From Lepeophtheirus salmonis (lineage: Eukaryota; Arthropoda; Copepoda; Siphonostomatoida; Caligidae), in the NCBI RefSeq assembly GCF_016086655.4, contig NC_052133.2, positions 47,608,383 through 47,672,382 on the forward strand: a stretch of DNA of 64,000 bases. The letters run 5' to 3'. Made by a program: the position numbers and the translations under genes. Positions 33,660 to 44,600 of this stretch are shown here, one piece after another. Each line of letters starts with the position of its first letter. Positions within the stretch are counted from its first letter, which is position 1. Below the pieces are notes generated by a model. It was given only the letters and a program-made list of their open reading frames with translations. It was not told where the DNA came from and made no database searches.

Positions 33660-34180
33660 TAAATGTGTACCATTAGAGACTGGGCACTCCCTATTCTACA
33701 GACGCGCCTAGATAGAATAGTCCAATGGGTTCACGTCTGTAGAGGAGGGATCTCACATGCTGATGTCCTAAAAGTCCAAAAAGTTGTCTTTCAGGAAGGT
33801 TGTCTTAGGGATGCGATGACACAGAGCTCCGTCTTGAGTGAAAACAAAGTTGTGCTCCCTCTTTTCAGGACCAAACATAATATTCTCATCCAGAAGTTCA
33901 ATGTAAGCATCTGCATTGTTCTGTGTTGACCACAGGATTTTTTGTTCGCAAGACATGTCTCACTGAAGCTGAGACATTGTCTGGATGCTCGGATATGATG
34001 TAGCGAAAGTTCTGCCAAATCATAACGGCATCCGGTGAATTTTTTTCATCAGAAAAGAGAAAAACCTGGCCCGAATTTTGTTGGTTTTTTTTTATTCTCT
34101 TCTTTCCTTCTTCCAACAGTCTCAGCTTGATACTCAGTAGATACTCAACAAATTGTCGAGGTTGCGTGAGATACATAAAA
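33660..34180 (-). pseudogene. mariner M9 transposase, copy 3, two catalytic blocks readable
   Basis: The first reverse-strand frame reads RQFVEYLLSIKLRLLEEGKK, then SGQVFLFSDEKNSPDAVMIW with an intact first Asp in SDEK. It goes on with HPDNVSASVRHVL. A second frame reads ADAYIELLDENIMFG, then HNFVFTQDGALCHRIPK (second Asp intact) and FLKDNFLDF. A third gives STDVNPLDYSI at the third block. Three frames and a stop in the last helix show that it is broken. It is the most complete M9 copy here. Confidence 0.8.
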
Positions 34181-34184
34181 TAAC

Positions 34185-34985
34185 ATCATATATTACTTCA
34201 GTAGCAACTTATTGACAAAATTAAAAAATTAAAAAAGAAAAGAAAGATCTAAAAAAGAAAACTTAATTAAATTCATCAAATTTTAATTATCAAGCGTCAA
34301 ATATAAAAATAATTCCTTTGAAACAATATTATTCCAATCAGAAAAAAGTTATATTAACCCTGACTGGACATTTTAGGAGCATACCTATAAGGTGTAGTGA
34401 TAAAATGTGGTTTAAACGTTGTTTAAAACAGTTTTATGAAATTTGGGGTACAGAAAATCCCAATTAAATAACGCAGAGATTAAATAAAGTTCATTTTGAT
34501 TGTATTTTTTCTTTTTTCATTTTCCTTCACTAAAGTAATTTTTATTTACTTTTCGACACAGTTTTAATTATATAAGATCAAGCATACTAAAATTACTCTA
34601 AATATATATAAACTAACAGGTAGAACTATTAGTTTATGGAATGCATAGAGTAAAGAGCTAATTATGATTATTTCGGCTAGAAAATATATCCCTAAATATG
34701 TTAAAACACGCATTCTCCTTTATTGGATTAAAAATAGGTTAAGTATTCAAATCGGCACGCTCAGTACCAAATAATTATATTATCAAAAAAACACGACAAC
34801 CTAAATATTAAAATATATACAAAAGAAACACTACTCTTGGCTTTGCATTCATATGTTATTGGGTTCCATCACTCAAAGATACTCATAGGATTTCAGGTTA
34901 TGTTTCTAATTTTATTTCTGTTTGTGGTAGTTTTAGAAGATCAGTTTTTATGAACGTTTTGTTTGCTACTGCCTGAATCACAATC
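34185..34985. other. AT-rich stretch with one arm of a direct repeat
   Basis: 34432-34471 (TTTGGGGTACAGAAAATCCC then AATTAAATAACGCAG) recurs at 35203-35243 (GTATACAGAAAATCCCAGTT then AATTAATGCAG). The rest is AT-rich without recognised features. Confidence 0.45.
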
Positions 34986-34989
34986 ATTT

Positions 34990-35215
34990 GGAATTTATTT
35001 ATAGATTTATTCGCTTGAGCATAATTTTTGTTTTTTTATAATAACTCCATATCTAATATATTTTTTATATAGGCCCTTCTTGAGGTATATTTTAGGGTCT
35101 TCTTCAAATATTCAAGGTATTTTTTGATTGTTGGATAGCATCCCAGAATATGACATACACTTTTCTTTATTCGTTTGCCACACCTCAAACATCTGAATTT
35201 TCATGGAATTTTGTA
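34990..35215 (-). pseudogene. possible LINE reverse-transcriptase tail with CCHC knuckle
   Basis: The reverse strand reads FRCLRCGKRIKKSVCHILGC then YPTIKKYLEYLKKTLKY and TSRRAYIKNILDMELL-stop. The Cys-x2-Cys-x9-His-x3-Cys spacing followed by a basic helical stretch resembles the zinc knuckle after the reverse transcriptase of R2-type LINEs (C-x-x-C-G ... H-x-L-G-x-C). No reverse transcriptase or endonuclease motif is readable next to it, and stops lie on both sides. It could be chance, so I hold this at low confidence. Confidence 0.35.
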
Positions 35216-35389
35216 TACAGAAAATCCCAGTTAATTAATGCAGCTGTTAAAAAAACTTAAACACCATAATATTTATTATTTACTAACGGCATCCCAGAAT
35301 TTACAAAAAATCCAGGTAAATAAAAATGCCTATTACCCATGTCAATTGAAAATAATGACCCATGTCTATAATTATCAAACAAATATCAA

Positions 35390-35720
35390 TTACATCTCTT
35401 CACTTGAGTCGAACTTTGGAGCCGAAGGCTGGAACTTGGACTTGAGACCTACGACTCGACTTGATCTTACAATCAAAGACTTGTGGCTTGACTTGGCCTT
35501 AATAGGCAAGATTCGTGACTTCACTTGGACTCAAAAGCTAATATCTAATGAACTCAAGAAATGCCTTAACATTATGGATCCTATATTGTATTATGGATTT
35601 GAAATAAACTCAAAGGAAATCTGAGAACTCGAAATGGACTCCATAAAGATATTAAAGGACTCGAATTGAACTCCAAGAAAATATTCTCGGACGTGAACTT
35701 TTGTGCAAAAACTTCGACTT
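35390..35720 (+). repeat. degenerate GACTTGGACTCGAACTT minisatellite, copy 1
   Basis: Motifs such as GAGTCGAACTTGG, GGAACTTGGACTTGAG, GACTCGACTTGATC, GTGACTTCACTTGGACTC, GAGAACTCGAAATGGACTCC and GGACTCGAATTGAACTCC repeat in loose order. The same vocabulary occurs at 41540-41715 and 49615-49990. The 128-codon frame through it is a by-product. Confidence 0.6.
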
Positions 35721-35829
35721 TAAGTCCTTTTGTACAGTGTGTGAGGAAATCTGATATTTGATTATATACCACAAAACAATAAAAGATAAAACTTGGAATT
35801 TTATGTAATAAATTATCATATCATTAAAT

Positions 35830-36404
35830 TATAATGTATTTAATATTATTCCCATTAGCTGCCACAAAAGCCTCCAAAAGGGGCCCTAAAGACAAGACAA
35901 GTCTTCCTGATGTGGGCCTCTACCATATTGTCCAAGGCAACAATGATGGAAGCTTTCAGGTAATCCACAATCCTGTGGGAGTTTCGACAGGCTTCCTTCT
36001 CTGCAAAACTCCATATGTTTTAATCCAATGTTGTCAGATCTGGTGATTAGGGTTTTGGCCACATGGATAGGCCAAAAATCACATAAATTAGACCCTAGCC
36101 AAACTTTGGACTTTAAGCCTTCAAGTTGACCCAGATGCGTTATACCCCTAACTGTATACGCAGTGGTGTGGGAGGACCTTAACTGGTCGGAAATGTTCCT
36201 GGACTATATCTCCGGACGGAGCAAAATCAGGATGTTGTTTCGTTTTGTTTCAGCCCATAATTTAAATCAAAACAAAATATTAAAAAAGTTACTCGCAAAT
36301 TTTCTTCATTGAACCTCGTAAGAAATTTCAAACTTGTAATTCTACTTTTTAATTTCCATTTTAAACCTTTTATGACTGTTCAGATTTGGGTTACACATAC
36401 TGTA
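35830..36404 (-). mobile_element. mariner deletion derivative M12
   Basis: The reverse strand starts at an end TACAGTATGTGTAACCC (36404 inward), the same type as the M3 end at 12735. It carries an N-terminal helix piece (NISDQLRSSHTTAYTVRGI). Then, after a short gap, comes the C-terminal third, SPDLTTLD-stop-NIWSFAEKEACRNSHRIV, DYLKASIIVALDNMVEAHIR, then KTCLVFRAPFGG. The catalytic SDE and QDGA motifs are missing. The left terminal repeat is not recognisable. Confidence 0.75.
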
Positions 36405-38261
36405 TATATAAAAAATACTGTTTATTTCATGATTTCCGATTAATTTCAATGAAAAATTTTACAAATATAAAGAAATATATTATTGTAATTGCAATAATTA
36501 TTTTGTTTTAATGTTGGATCAAAAACAAAAGTAAATTTTCAACCCGTGTAATTCCCAATAACAAAAGGTTCAGCGGCTTGTCGATTGACTTAAATAAATT
36601 AGAGGATGCTAGATGGTTAAAAGATTGACAAGATCATTCTTCTGTTATTGTAAGTTTTTGATTTTACTGTCTTGTTAAAAGACGAAAGTAAAATACTATA
36701 AAAATAATATTCATTAGTCGATAGAGTTCATGAAACGAGTGCTAGGTACTTTTCCTACTATTTTGCCTCAGGACGTCTTGCCTTAAAGCCATTTTTTCTC
36801 AAGGATACTTCGTCTTAAAATATTAATAAATAATAACAAGATTTATGCCCCAAAATTTCAATACTATGTAATGAGTTCAAACCAGGGGCAAAATAGTTAC
36901 TAAAATTTAAAAAAATATATAATCAGGACAACACGACGAACAGAAGAATTGCTAATCACTACTCTGTAATTAATTATCATTAGACATGATGGATTATTCA
37001 TGTTTGAAATTACTCATGGATTAACAAACATGCATAACATGAGGAAATAGCTTAATTTCATTATTAGTCCAACGGAAAACAACTAATTAATGCGTTTTAT
37101 AGTAGTACACATTAAATATTTTGATTAAAAAACTCAAAGGGAACATTAATTTCAACCAAAAATACAATAAAGATTTATAAACTTTATTTATTTATATATT
37201 AAGGCAAAAGTACCGGGCACCCATGAAACACACAATCATCTCCTACAGTTTAGCTGTCGTGTTGATTCCTTACTTTAACTTTTGCTTGAAATTTTTAGCA
37301 AAAGTGGTAGATTATTTATCTCATAAAACGCTTGTATTAAGTATGGAGTTTTACACCATGATTTCCTTCGTCCATTCAAAAAAGAATGGATTGATTAATC
37401 TTTACTGACTAAAAAAATTATGAAGAATTTCCTCGATAAATGTAGGTACAGAACTATAAATTCAGAGATGGATTATTAGAATATAGAAAAATACTGCGTA
37501 ATTACATATACTCACCTAATCAAATAGTTCATAGTCAAAATCTTAGATCAAAGGTCCTTACACATAAAATAGATATTACGACATCCGTTCCAATAATTTA
37601 ATGGAATTAATAATAGGAAATCGAGTCCGGGTATAAAATCCAATTACAAAATAATGGGACACATTTGGAAAAGTAATGTAATATTCATTCTAATAAAAAA
37701 ACATTTATGAAAATTAATATAACATGTGAATTGTTATAAAATTACAAGATTTGCCTACCTATATGAGTATTATACTTTTTAAAAGCCATTAAATGTGAAA
37801 TTGTATTATTTAATTGTATTTATGTGAACTAATAAAACCTCTTTTATCCTCCAAGCTCATAGAGTTACACCTCACATCTTTTTTGGATTTGATCATATTC
37901 TGATTAAAATTTTACCAAAATCAAAGGATATAATGTTTGAAATATTTAACGTCAATCATACTTTGTATAACATAATTTATAATAAAATTGTCTCAAGTAT
38001 TTTGTAGCATGGCTCAATAACCTACAAAATGATTTATTATATACATCCATTAGCTGAGCGATCAACGAACTACAATTTAAAATGCAAGTGTATTCAAAAC
38101 CATTTTTGATCTCATTCATCAAGAAAATGAGTTCAGAACTCCGAGCTGGCTTAAGTTACAGATCTGAAACTTCATTTTTGAGTTTCCTAATAATTGTAAA
38201 CTTTATTTGACATAACAAATTGGGTTCAAATCGGAGGAAAGGTATTTAAATGAGTAGATTT
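36405..38261. other. AT-rich non-coding stretch
   Basis: No gene is supported. The 61-codon frame at 37223-37408 starts just after TTAAGGCAAAAGTACCGGGC, which looks like a possible transposon end, but I find no partner. Confidence 0.35.
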
Positions 38262-38399
38262 GGGTACACTGTATAAGTTTTCCACTCACGTCATACTTTC
38301 TCTTTCGAAACTGAGGACAGTGACTCCGTAAAGTTTAGATTCAATTATTGCAACAGGGGAACACTCATTTTGTGCAAATGACTTAAAGCAAAAAAAAAA

Positions 38400-39400
38400 A
38401 AAGGATTTATTTTGGAGCGCAGAATCCATAACTGATTTCAATTTTTCCTTTAAGTCATTTGAATTCTGAAATATTTGGGATTATATTAATTTGTGACTAT
38501 TATCATTCAGAGTCCTTTTTTACCCTTAAAACAATCCCAAAATTAAAAGTAGTATAAGTAAAACTTATGTAAAACTGTTCTCGATATATTTCCATTTTTA
38601 GGCTGAAAAATGATTAAATACGATATTCTTGTAGAACCCCTTATAATTTATTCGTAATTTATAGTGATGAGGAATATCATAATAGCTTATATTATCGAAA
38701 ATACTCAATGTAAAAGGATCTATTTAAAAAGCATGCCCCGTAAAAGGATGATCAAGTAATCGAAGAATGATTCTTCTAACTTGATCATCCATCCAAAGGG
38801 TCGTTCGAATTCGGATTCCGAATTCCACGAGGGATGACGGGAGGAGAATTCATCCAAAGAAAACTACCTGTCCTCATAAAGGATTAGAGTGTACTCTTTT
38901 GTTGGGAATGAGATACCAGGATCGAAAAAATAAAGTGATCCATTCACAATGAGTAGATAATTTTAATATTTCCAAATATGATCACTTAAAAAATACAAAA
39001 TTGAACAAAATTTTTTGGAGATGCATATTTTTTAGATAACTTTTTTTTTTTTTTTTGGATTATACATTGGATATTTTTCTATAATATAAGCTATGATATT
39101 CCTCATCAGTATATATTAGGAATAATTTATAAGGATCTAAAGAAGGGTTTTCATAATTTTTCAACCTAAAAATGTAAATATATGGAGTTGAGAACAAAAT
39201 ACAGAATCAATAAAAACAATTTGACATAAGTTTTATTAATTTTAATTTGGGGATTGTTTTAAGGGTAAACTCTGAGCGATAATAGTCCCTAATTACTATA
39301 ATCCCCTGTATTTCAGAATTCAGATGACTGAGAGAAAGACTAAAATCAGTTTATGATTCTGCGCTGATAGATACATATTCGATTATTGTATTCAATTCAT
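38400..39400. repeat. long imperfect palindrome, arms ~320-350 bp, spacer ~330 bp
   Basis: The left arm (38400-38720) and right arm (39053-39400) are reverse complements over most of their length, with small gaps. The spacer holds a nested hairpin GGATGATCAAGT (38746-38757) with ACTTGATCATCC (38779-38790). Inside that is GAAGAAT/ATTCTTC. A 19-base palindrome (GAATTCGGA-T-TCCGAATTC) follows at 38807-38825. A transcript across it would form a long double-stranded hairpin. Confidence 0.75.
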
Positions 39401-39499
39401 TTGTACAAATTCCCCTTCCCCCATTGTTCTCCTGTGCTATTCGAGTAGGAAGATAGGAATCTAGACTTTTTGAGATATTTCGGACCATTAGCACATTGG

Positions 39500-39785
39500 A
39501 GGATCATGAAAGTAATGAAACGTCTCATTGTGTGGAAGAGGTTGTGAGCGTATCTCTTATGGAATATTTGAATTAGGGTAAGGACTTGGAGTCAATCAGT
39601 GAACTGAGGCTGGAGGATATCACATCTCATTATGTAAGACACTACCACTTTTTCTTGTATCTTGGACTTATCCCTCAGTCCACAGATCGACTCACAGTCT
39701 CTCTACCTTCCACCCCTCCCGAATTCTACATAAGAGACAAACTCACAATCTCTTCTAGTTATTTCCTTATTATTAAAAGGTTGAA
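39500..39785. repeat. fold-back repeat F, copy 2
   Basis: Arms GAAGAGGTTGTGAGCGTATC then TCTTATGG (39536-39563), and ATAAGAGACAAACTCACAAT then CTCTTC (39731-39756), are inverted copies of each other. CTCATTATGTAAGACACTA and CTTGTATCTTGGACTTATCC align with 32920-32960 of copy 1. Confidence 0.65.
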
Positions 39786-39889
39786 GAGTGAGAGAAGTTA
39801 ACACTGCGACGACCTGTTAAATAATGAACAAAATAGAAAAAAGAGCATACACAACTTAGCTATCAGCTAGCTGATACAATGTACCCGTC

Positions 39890-41520
39890 ACTTTCACCTA
39901 CCCATTTTGGATTTAACCTTAAGCAGTTTTGTCGCTGTGAAAATAAAGAAGAATTACTTTAAGAAATAAATGTCTTATTACAACTTATTCAATATGGTTG
40001 ATGAGAAGTAACACTAAAAAAAGGCATGAAAATGCATATTTTATTGCTCCCCCCCCCCCTTCTACATTTTACCTGCATGAGAGTATGAATTATCTTATTG
40101 CAGGTGTGCTCAACCCAATTCTTAAGTGAGAGGGGAAAGTTGTTCAATAATGAAGACATAGTAGATAGATCTGGCAACTTGAATTAACTATTCAAGTCAT
40201 TGTTTATTCCATTTTAGTCCATTAAAGTCAAGAAATATTTTTGATTACGCTTATATGATTATAAATATGGGGGAAAAAATGTTTATCCCGAAAATGAACG
40301 TCCTTTAGCAGAGTAAAAGGCTTTGTTTATCTCATCGCACTAGGTATATCTGAATGCATTTTAAACATACGAGAATTATCTATTATCCTTAATTTCTCCA
40401 TATAAAATCTTCAAACATTGGAACAAAAAATTTAGGTGTTAAAGTACCACAATAGAAGAGATTTCCAAATGCATTTTAGTTCATTTGGTCAAGAATTTAG
40501 GTTGAATAGCTGGACTTAAAGTATGGAATAAGGGATCCGATACTTTTTTTTTTTAGGATTGAGTAGGGAAAAATAGATATTGACTACTATTATTAGAAAT
40601 TGCTCAAATTTATCACAGAATACAGATACTCTTTGAAGAATATTAAATATGATAGTGCAAAATGGGACTTTCATTGTTCTGATCCACTATTTCTTGCGAC
40701 ATTTACTCTTAAAATTGAAATCACTAGCACGATGAGTGTTTCCACTATTAAATAAAAATTGTTTTTTCCAAGAGTACATTCCGGAACTTTTTTTCGAATT
40801 TTTCTCTAAAATGAACAGTTGCTTACAATCCAACACCTGTAATCTAGACTCAAGTTGGAAGTAAGGCAATTAATCCCAACTATAGACGTATTGTTTAATA
40901 ATTGTGGATAGTTGTTCACAGTTTAACCAATCAACGTTCAAAACACTAATTACGAGATAATAAGTAAATAAAATCGATAGTTGACAACAAAATACACTGT
41001 CTATTTTGTTTATCATTAATATATATGATATATTTGTGATGCTCCATAGATACCTAGTTTTATTTAAGAGATATGGAGTAGGCATAGAATAATTTGAAAT
41101 ATTGAGTCTTAGATAAATCATTTTAATTGATTTGAATAGAGATATTAAAATTTTAAAAATCAGATTTTGAGTCTTTAAAAATGTGTATAAATTGTAATAT
41201 GTTTAATTAACTTATGTTAAAATCTTTACTTTCAATCAACCTTACATCTATAAGCTATAAGCTCTTTCCTAACACCATATTTGAACCAAATGTATTAATA
41301 CTCATTTATTAGTTCACTTGATAAACTTCTAGAAACTAGGATTGCTTTTTATAGTTCCAAATTCGTTCCAAACTATGACTATTCATAAAATAATAACCTA
41401 TTATCCGCTTCATAATTTATTTATTTTTTTAAGTTTTTATAAGAGAGTATACATCAACCAACCAATTCAGCCTTAAGTATAGGTTGAAGCCCCAGTTTAT
41501 TTTTCTACTTTATTAAATTA
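39890..41520. other. AT-rich non-coding stretch
   Basis: A poly-C run lies near 40050. The open frames of 60-83 codons show no motif. No repeat end was recognised. Confidence 0.4.
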
Positions 41521-41539
41521 ACGCTGAACAAAACGCTAA

Positions 41540-41715
41540 AAGCGGTTGAACTCTCAAAAAAAATAATTGAACAGAACTCCAAAATAGCAGAACACTTACA
41601 AGCTTGAATTAAACTCTAAGTTCAGGCTCAAATCAGACCCCAGGGTAAAATACTCACAACTGGACAACAAACTCTAAGTTAAAAGATACATACTTGAATA
41701 AAACACTATGGTAAC
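41540..41715. repeat. degenerate GACTTGGACTC minisatellite, copy 2
   Basis: Motifs such as GGTTGAACTCTC, AACAGAACTCC, TTACAAGCTTGAATTAAACTC, AAGTTCAGGCTCAAATCAGA, GACAACAAACTCTAAG and ATACTTGAATAAAACAC recur, with the same vocabulary as 49615-49745. It is more decayed than copies 1 and 3. Confidence 0.45.
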
Positions 41716-41819
41716 CAGTTTGTGGATGGCATAGAAATTAATTACTGGATTTTTATATGTGTATTTACAGTGATGCAAATCCTACGCATTTCGGACACGT
41801 TAAACAAAAAAGAAACCAA

Positions 41820-42190
41820 AAAATAATATGGTAACTCTGACAATTTGAAAAATGTTGGAGAGGAGAGCAGGTTAGCTGTCATGACAGTTCATTATATCAA
41901 CTGCAATAAGCTGTGACGAGGGAAAAGGGAGAGACACGGCATTATCTCGCTAACACAAAAATACCCTTTGTATTTTTTGTCAGCTGTCGATTCACTCATC
42001 TCATCGTCATATATATATTTGTTTATTTTTTGAAAAAAAACAAAGTAATAAGCTGTTTTATTCTTATGCTCCGTTTCGTCTAGACAGGAAAAATGTTGAT
42101 CCTTCGTCATATATGTATATAAATTGGCCATTTTATTATTCCCATGAAATTTTTTGGGCTATCATATATAAATATAAAGGTATAAAAAGA
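41820..42190 (-). repeat. repeat A module C (reverse) followed by the 28.7-kb repeat
   Basis: 41820-41925 reads GTAACTCTGACAATTTGAAA, GTTGGAGAGGAGAGCAGG and TTAGCTGTCATGACAG, as in 61030-61085. From 41945 it matches 28690-28930 (CACAAAAATACCCTTTGTAT). Confidence 0.6.
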
Positions 42191-42469
42191 CTTTTCTTAT
42201 AATACAGTATTGATAAAATACTACGTAGGATTTTAATCCTATGAAATTCTATATAATTTTTTTTTTTTTTTTAATTGAAGAGAAATAATATGACAATGAT
42301 AAGTCTGTGAGTAAATAAGTGATAAATAACAGTTGGTATGATTGACTTATTTGACTAACTACCAAATGATTTTGGAGCTTTTTTTTTTTTTTTGTTTCTT
42401 TTTGGAGAAAAGGTGGAGTGATATAATAAAGATAACGACGTGGCAAGAAATTCTTCAATGTCAATTCCC

Positions 42470-42680
42470 AATTCTACTCTGATTCTAATAATGACTTACA
42501 ACTATAACCCACAACAAATCCTACAGATTACTCTCCGTCTTTTATGAGTACACGCAAATGTTTAATCTGGTTTCTTATACGTCAATCATAGCTTGTAGTA
42601 GAAAATGACGTTGATTACTTAGGAATTAAATAATAGTATAGAAGCTTAGGAAAAGAAAATTCACTCTTCCGGTTGCCAAT
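42470..42680 (-). repeat. repeat A, reverse copy
   Basis: It reads TTCTACTCTGATTCTAATAA, GACTTACAACTATAACCCAC, AACAAATCCTACAGATTACT and CTCCGTCTTTTATGAGTACA. That is the A-to-C transition region in reverse. Confidence 0.6.
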
Positions 42681-42943
42681 TCCAAAAAAACGGGCGAGCT
42701 AAAAAATGTAAACAATTTTTAGCATCACTCTTTTTTTTAATCATTGTTCTAGAAAATAGAAGGAAAATTCAATTGCTGATAATAGGATATTGGTAGGGCA
42801 GGATCGATTCTAGTGTGAGTGAGGCCTAGGGTATAGATAAGTGTGAGTGGCCTTTTTTCCATTAAAAATTGGATTTTTCTAAATATTTTTTTTAGAAAAT
42901 AGAAAGCAGGGTCCCTTTTTTTTAATTTATATTTCATAAAATT

Positions 42944-42978
<35 letters not shown>

Positions 42979-43325
42979 ACCTTTTTCTTATAAAAGTTTT
43001 TATTTTTTTTATACATTGTCTGCATATTTCATTTTGAATAATTGTTCTTTTATTTTATTTTCTTTCTTTAAAATACATTTTATCATGGTCTTTTTTAATG
43101 AAATTATTCTTAGTGTAGGTATTTTAATATTAAAAAATATATATTGAGCTCTGGGCCTAGAGAAATACTTCCCTTAAACAGCCTTGAGTTATGGAGAGGA
43201 GTAGCTTGGGTTTCAGACTACTGTATTTTCTTAACTAAAAGTCGTATCTGAGTATAAATCACATCAAATAAAGAACATGCATTATAAAGAGGGCACTTTT
43301 GGATGAACAAATATATATTGATAGT
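42681..43325. other. T-rich tracts, non-coding
   Basis: A run of about 28 T lies at 42944-42972, with several shorter runs nearby. No gene or repeat family was recognised. Confidence 0.5.
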
Positions 43326-43328
43326 TCA

Positions 43329-43676
43329 TACTGGGTGCAACCTTGAAATCTGAACAATCAATATTTTTACGTTTAACGAGATATACTTCCGTAACCATAT
43401 GACATGAAGAAAAAATGTTTGGAGACCAGCTGTAATTATAAAATGTCTCATCTTATCTTCGATGTAACTCCCTGTGGGATCCACGAAGGCCTCAAAATGG
43501 TAACTAATGGCCAGACAAGTCTTTCTTAAGTATTCTTGGACATCTCGGTCCAGTATTCGTTTACGGTGGCATTTATGGCTATGATGATTTCTTGACCAAG
43601 AGACACATGCCCTAGACTCTACAAGTGACCAGAAGATGTATTCCAAAGCGATAATGTCCCTTGAATACGGAGCCAT
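43329..43676 (-). pseudogene. mariner M13 transposase C-terminus with 3' end
   Basis: The reverse strand frame reads MAPYSRDIIALEYIFWSLVE, where S-R-D-I-I-A-L-E-Y stands for SPDLNPLEY and keeps the third catalytic Asp. It goes on RKRILDRDVQEYLRKTCLAI then FEAFVDPTGSYIED. It stays open for another 40 codons through the 3' region to an end TACTGGGTGCAACC (43329 inward). That end resembles the M1 end (TACCGGGTGGTACA). The upstream two thirds of the protein are absent, cut near 43676. Confidence 0.75.
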
Positions 43677-43829
43677 ATGTATTCGGCCAGAAATTGATGT
43701 TATTACTCAAGGATCTTTCACTTTTTTTACTAAAAAAAAATAACTATATATTTTTAAAATATGAACATTTACAACCGCGAACTTTTTGTTTTTGCAACCT
43801 GAACAGGTTTTTTTTAATTATCCAAAGCT

Positions 43830-44375
43830 GTTATCATTGTTATTTCATTTTTAAATAGAGAACAATAATTATAGAGTGATCACTAGTGTGTGAAAGACGA
43901 AAAAATAAGAGTGAGGATTTATTGTGTAAGTCCTTTTTGGACTCGGATTGACATCAGAGTAGTCTATATCATTGCTAGATTTGGAGTTCTGTTTCTGTTT
44001 ATTTCCTTTATGGTAAAGCTGCTCACAACTTATTTAATGAAACGTCATGACAGCTAAGCTGCTTTCCTACAAAAAAAAATCAAAGTGTTAAGATTACCAC
44101 GTTCATTTTTGGTGTGTGTTTTTTATATATATATACCGGTGTATGATTTTCATGTATGAAAATCATATTCTAAGAAGGGGATCTGTGCTTTTTTCTTGTG
44201 ACAGCCTGAAGATATGTTTGTTTGTTTGTTCAAAAGCTGTTATCATTATTCGTGAAGAGAGAACATACAAATTATAGGTATAAAGTAACTACTAGTTAGT
44301 CAAAGACTAAGTATTTGTTTTGGAGTTATAAGTACAAGTCCTTGTTAGACTAAGAGTAGAATTAAGTATCTACAT
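43830..44375 (+). repeat. repeat A/module C, then a second repeat A copy
   Basis: The first copy gives AAGTCCTTTTTGGACTCGGA, TTTAATGAAACGTCATGACA and GCTAAGCTGCT. The second starts near 44230 (GCTGTTATCATTATTCGTGA, AGAGAGAACATAC) and reaches AAGTCCTTGTTAGACTAAGA. It ends at the hAT terminus at 44376. Confidence 0.65.
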
Positions 44376-44600
44376 CAGTGGTTCTTAACCTGAGTTCGAT
44401 CAAATCCCAGAGCTTCGGTGAGACACTCTCAGGGGGCAAGCTCCCTGCATCCACTGATGCGACTGTCGACCAGGGTGACCTGCTTTCAGTGTGAGTGTGT
44501 TGCAACAACATTGCATCGCTCAAGGGGGGTATAAATATGAAAAAACAACGGCGGTGGATCCGTTGTGAAATTCAAAGAAGTTTCTTCTGCGTGTTAGATT
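44376..44600 (+). mobile_element. hAT terminal fragment (CAGTGGTTCTTAACC end)
   Basis: CAGTGGTTCTTAACCTGAGT then TCGATCAAATCCC is a hAT-type terminal sequence. It is followed by a GC-richer stretch (GCTTCGGTGAG, GATGCGACTGTCGACC) unlike the surroundings. No opposite end or transposase is seen within reach, so only a left part is called and its right limit is approximate. Confidence 0.5.

Larger units (their letters stand above)
38262..39886. mobile_element. 1.6-kb fold-back element with mariner-like ends
   Basis: The outer ends GGGTACACTGTATAAG (38262) and, inverted, GGGTACATTGTATCAG (39886) match at 14 of 16 bases. Inside are very long imperfect inverted arms, about 38400-38720 and 39053-39400. 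Examples of matching blocks are TACCCTTAAAACAATCCC, GATGAGGAATATCATA, CAGAATTC/GAATTCTG and GCGCAGAATC. The left end is also the 3' end of the Hsmar1-like relic at 32097. Fold-back repeat F lies in the right half. No transposase is readable, so this is a non-autonomous element. Confidence 0.7.

Noticed and set aside
34432..35243. Direct repeats as LTRs of a small retrotransposon
   Set aside because: The repeated part is only about 40 bp. It lacks TG...CA ends, and no primer-binding site or polypurine tract is visible.
35238..35624. 128-codon forward frame
   Set aside because: Most of it is the GACTTGGACTC minisatellite, and the protein is a by-product of the repeat.
37201..37260. TTAA followed by a possible piggyBac-like end
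   Set aside because: No partner end, no second TTAA at a sensible distance with inverted sequence, and no transposase motif.
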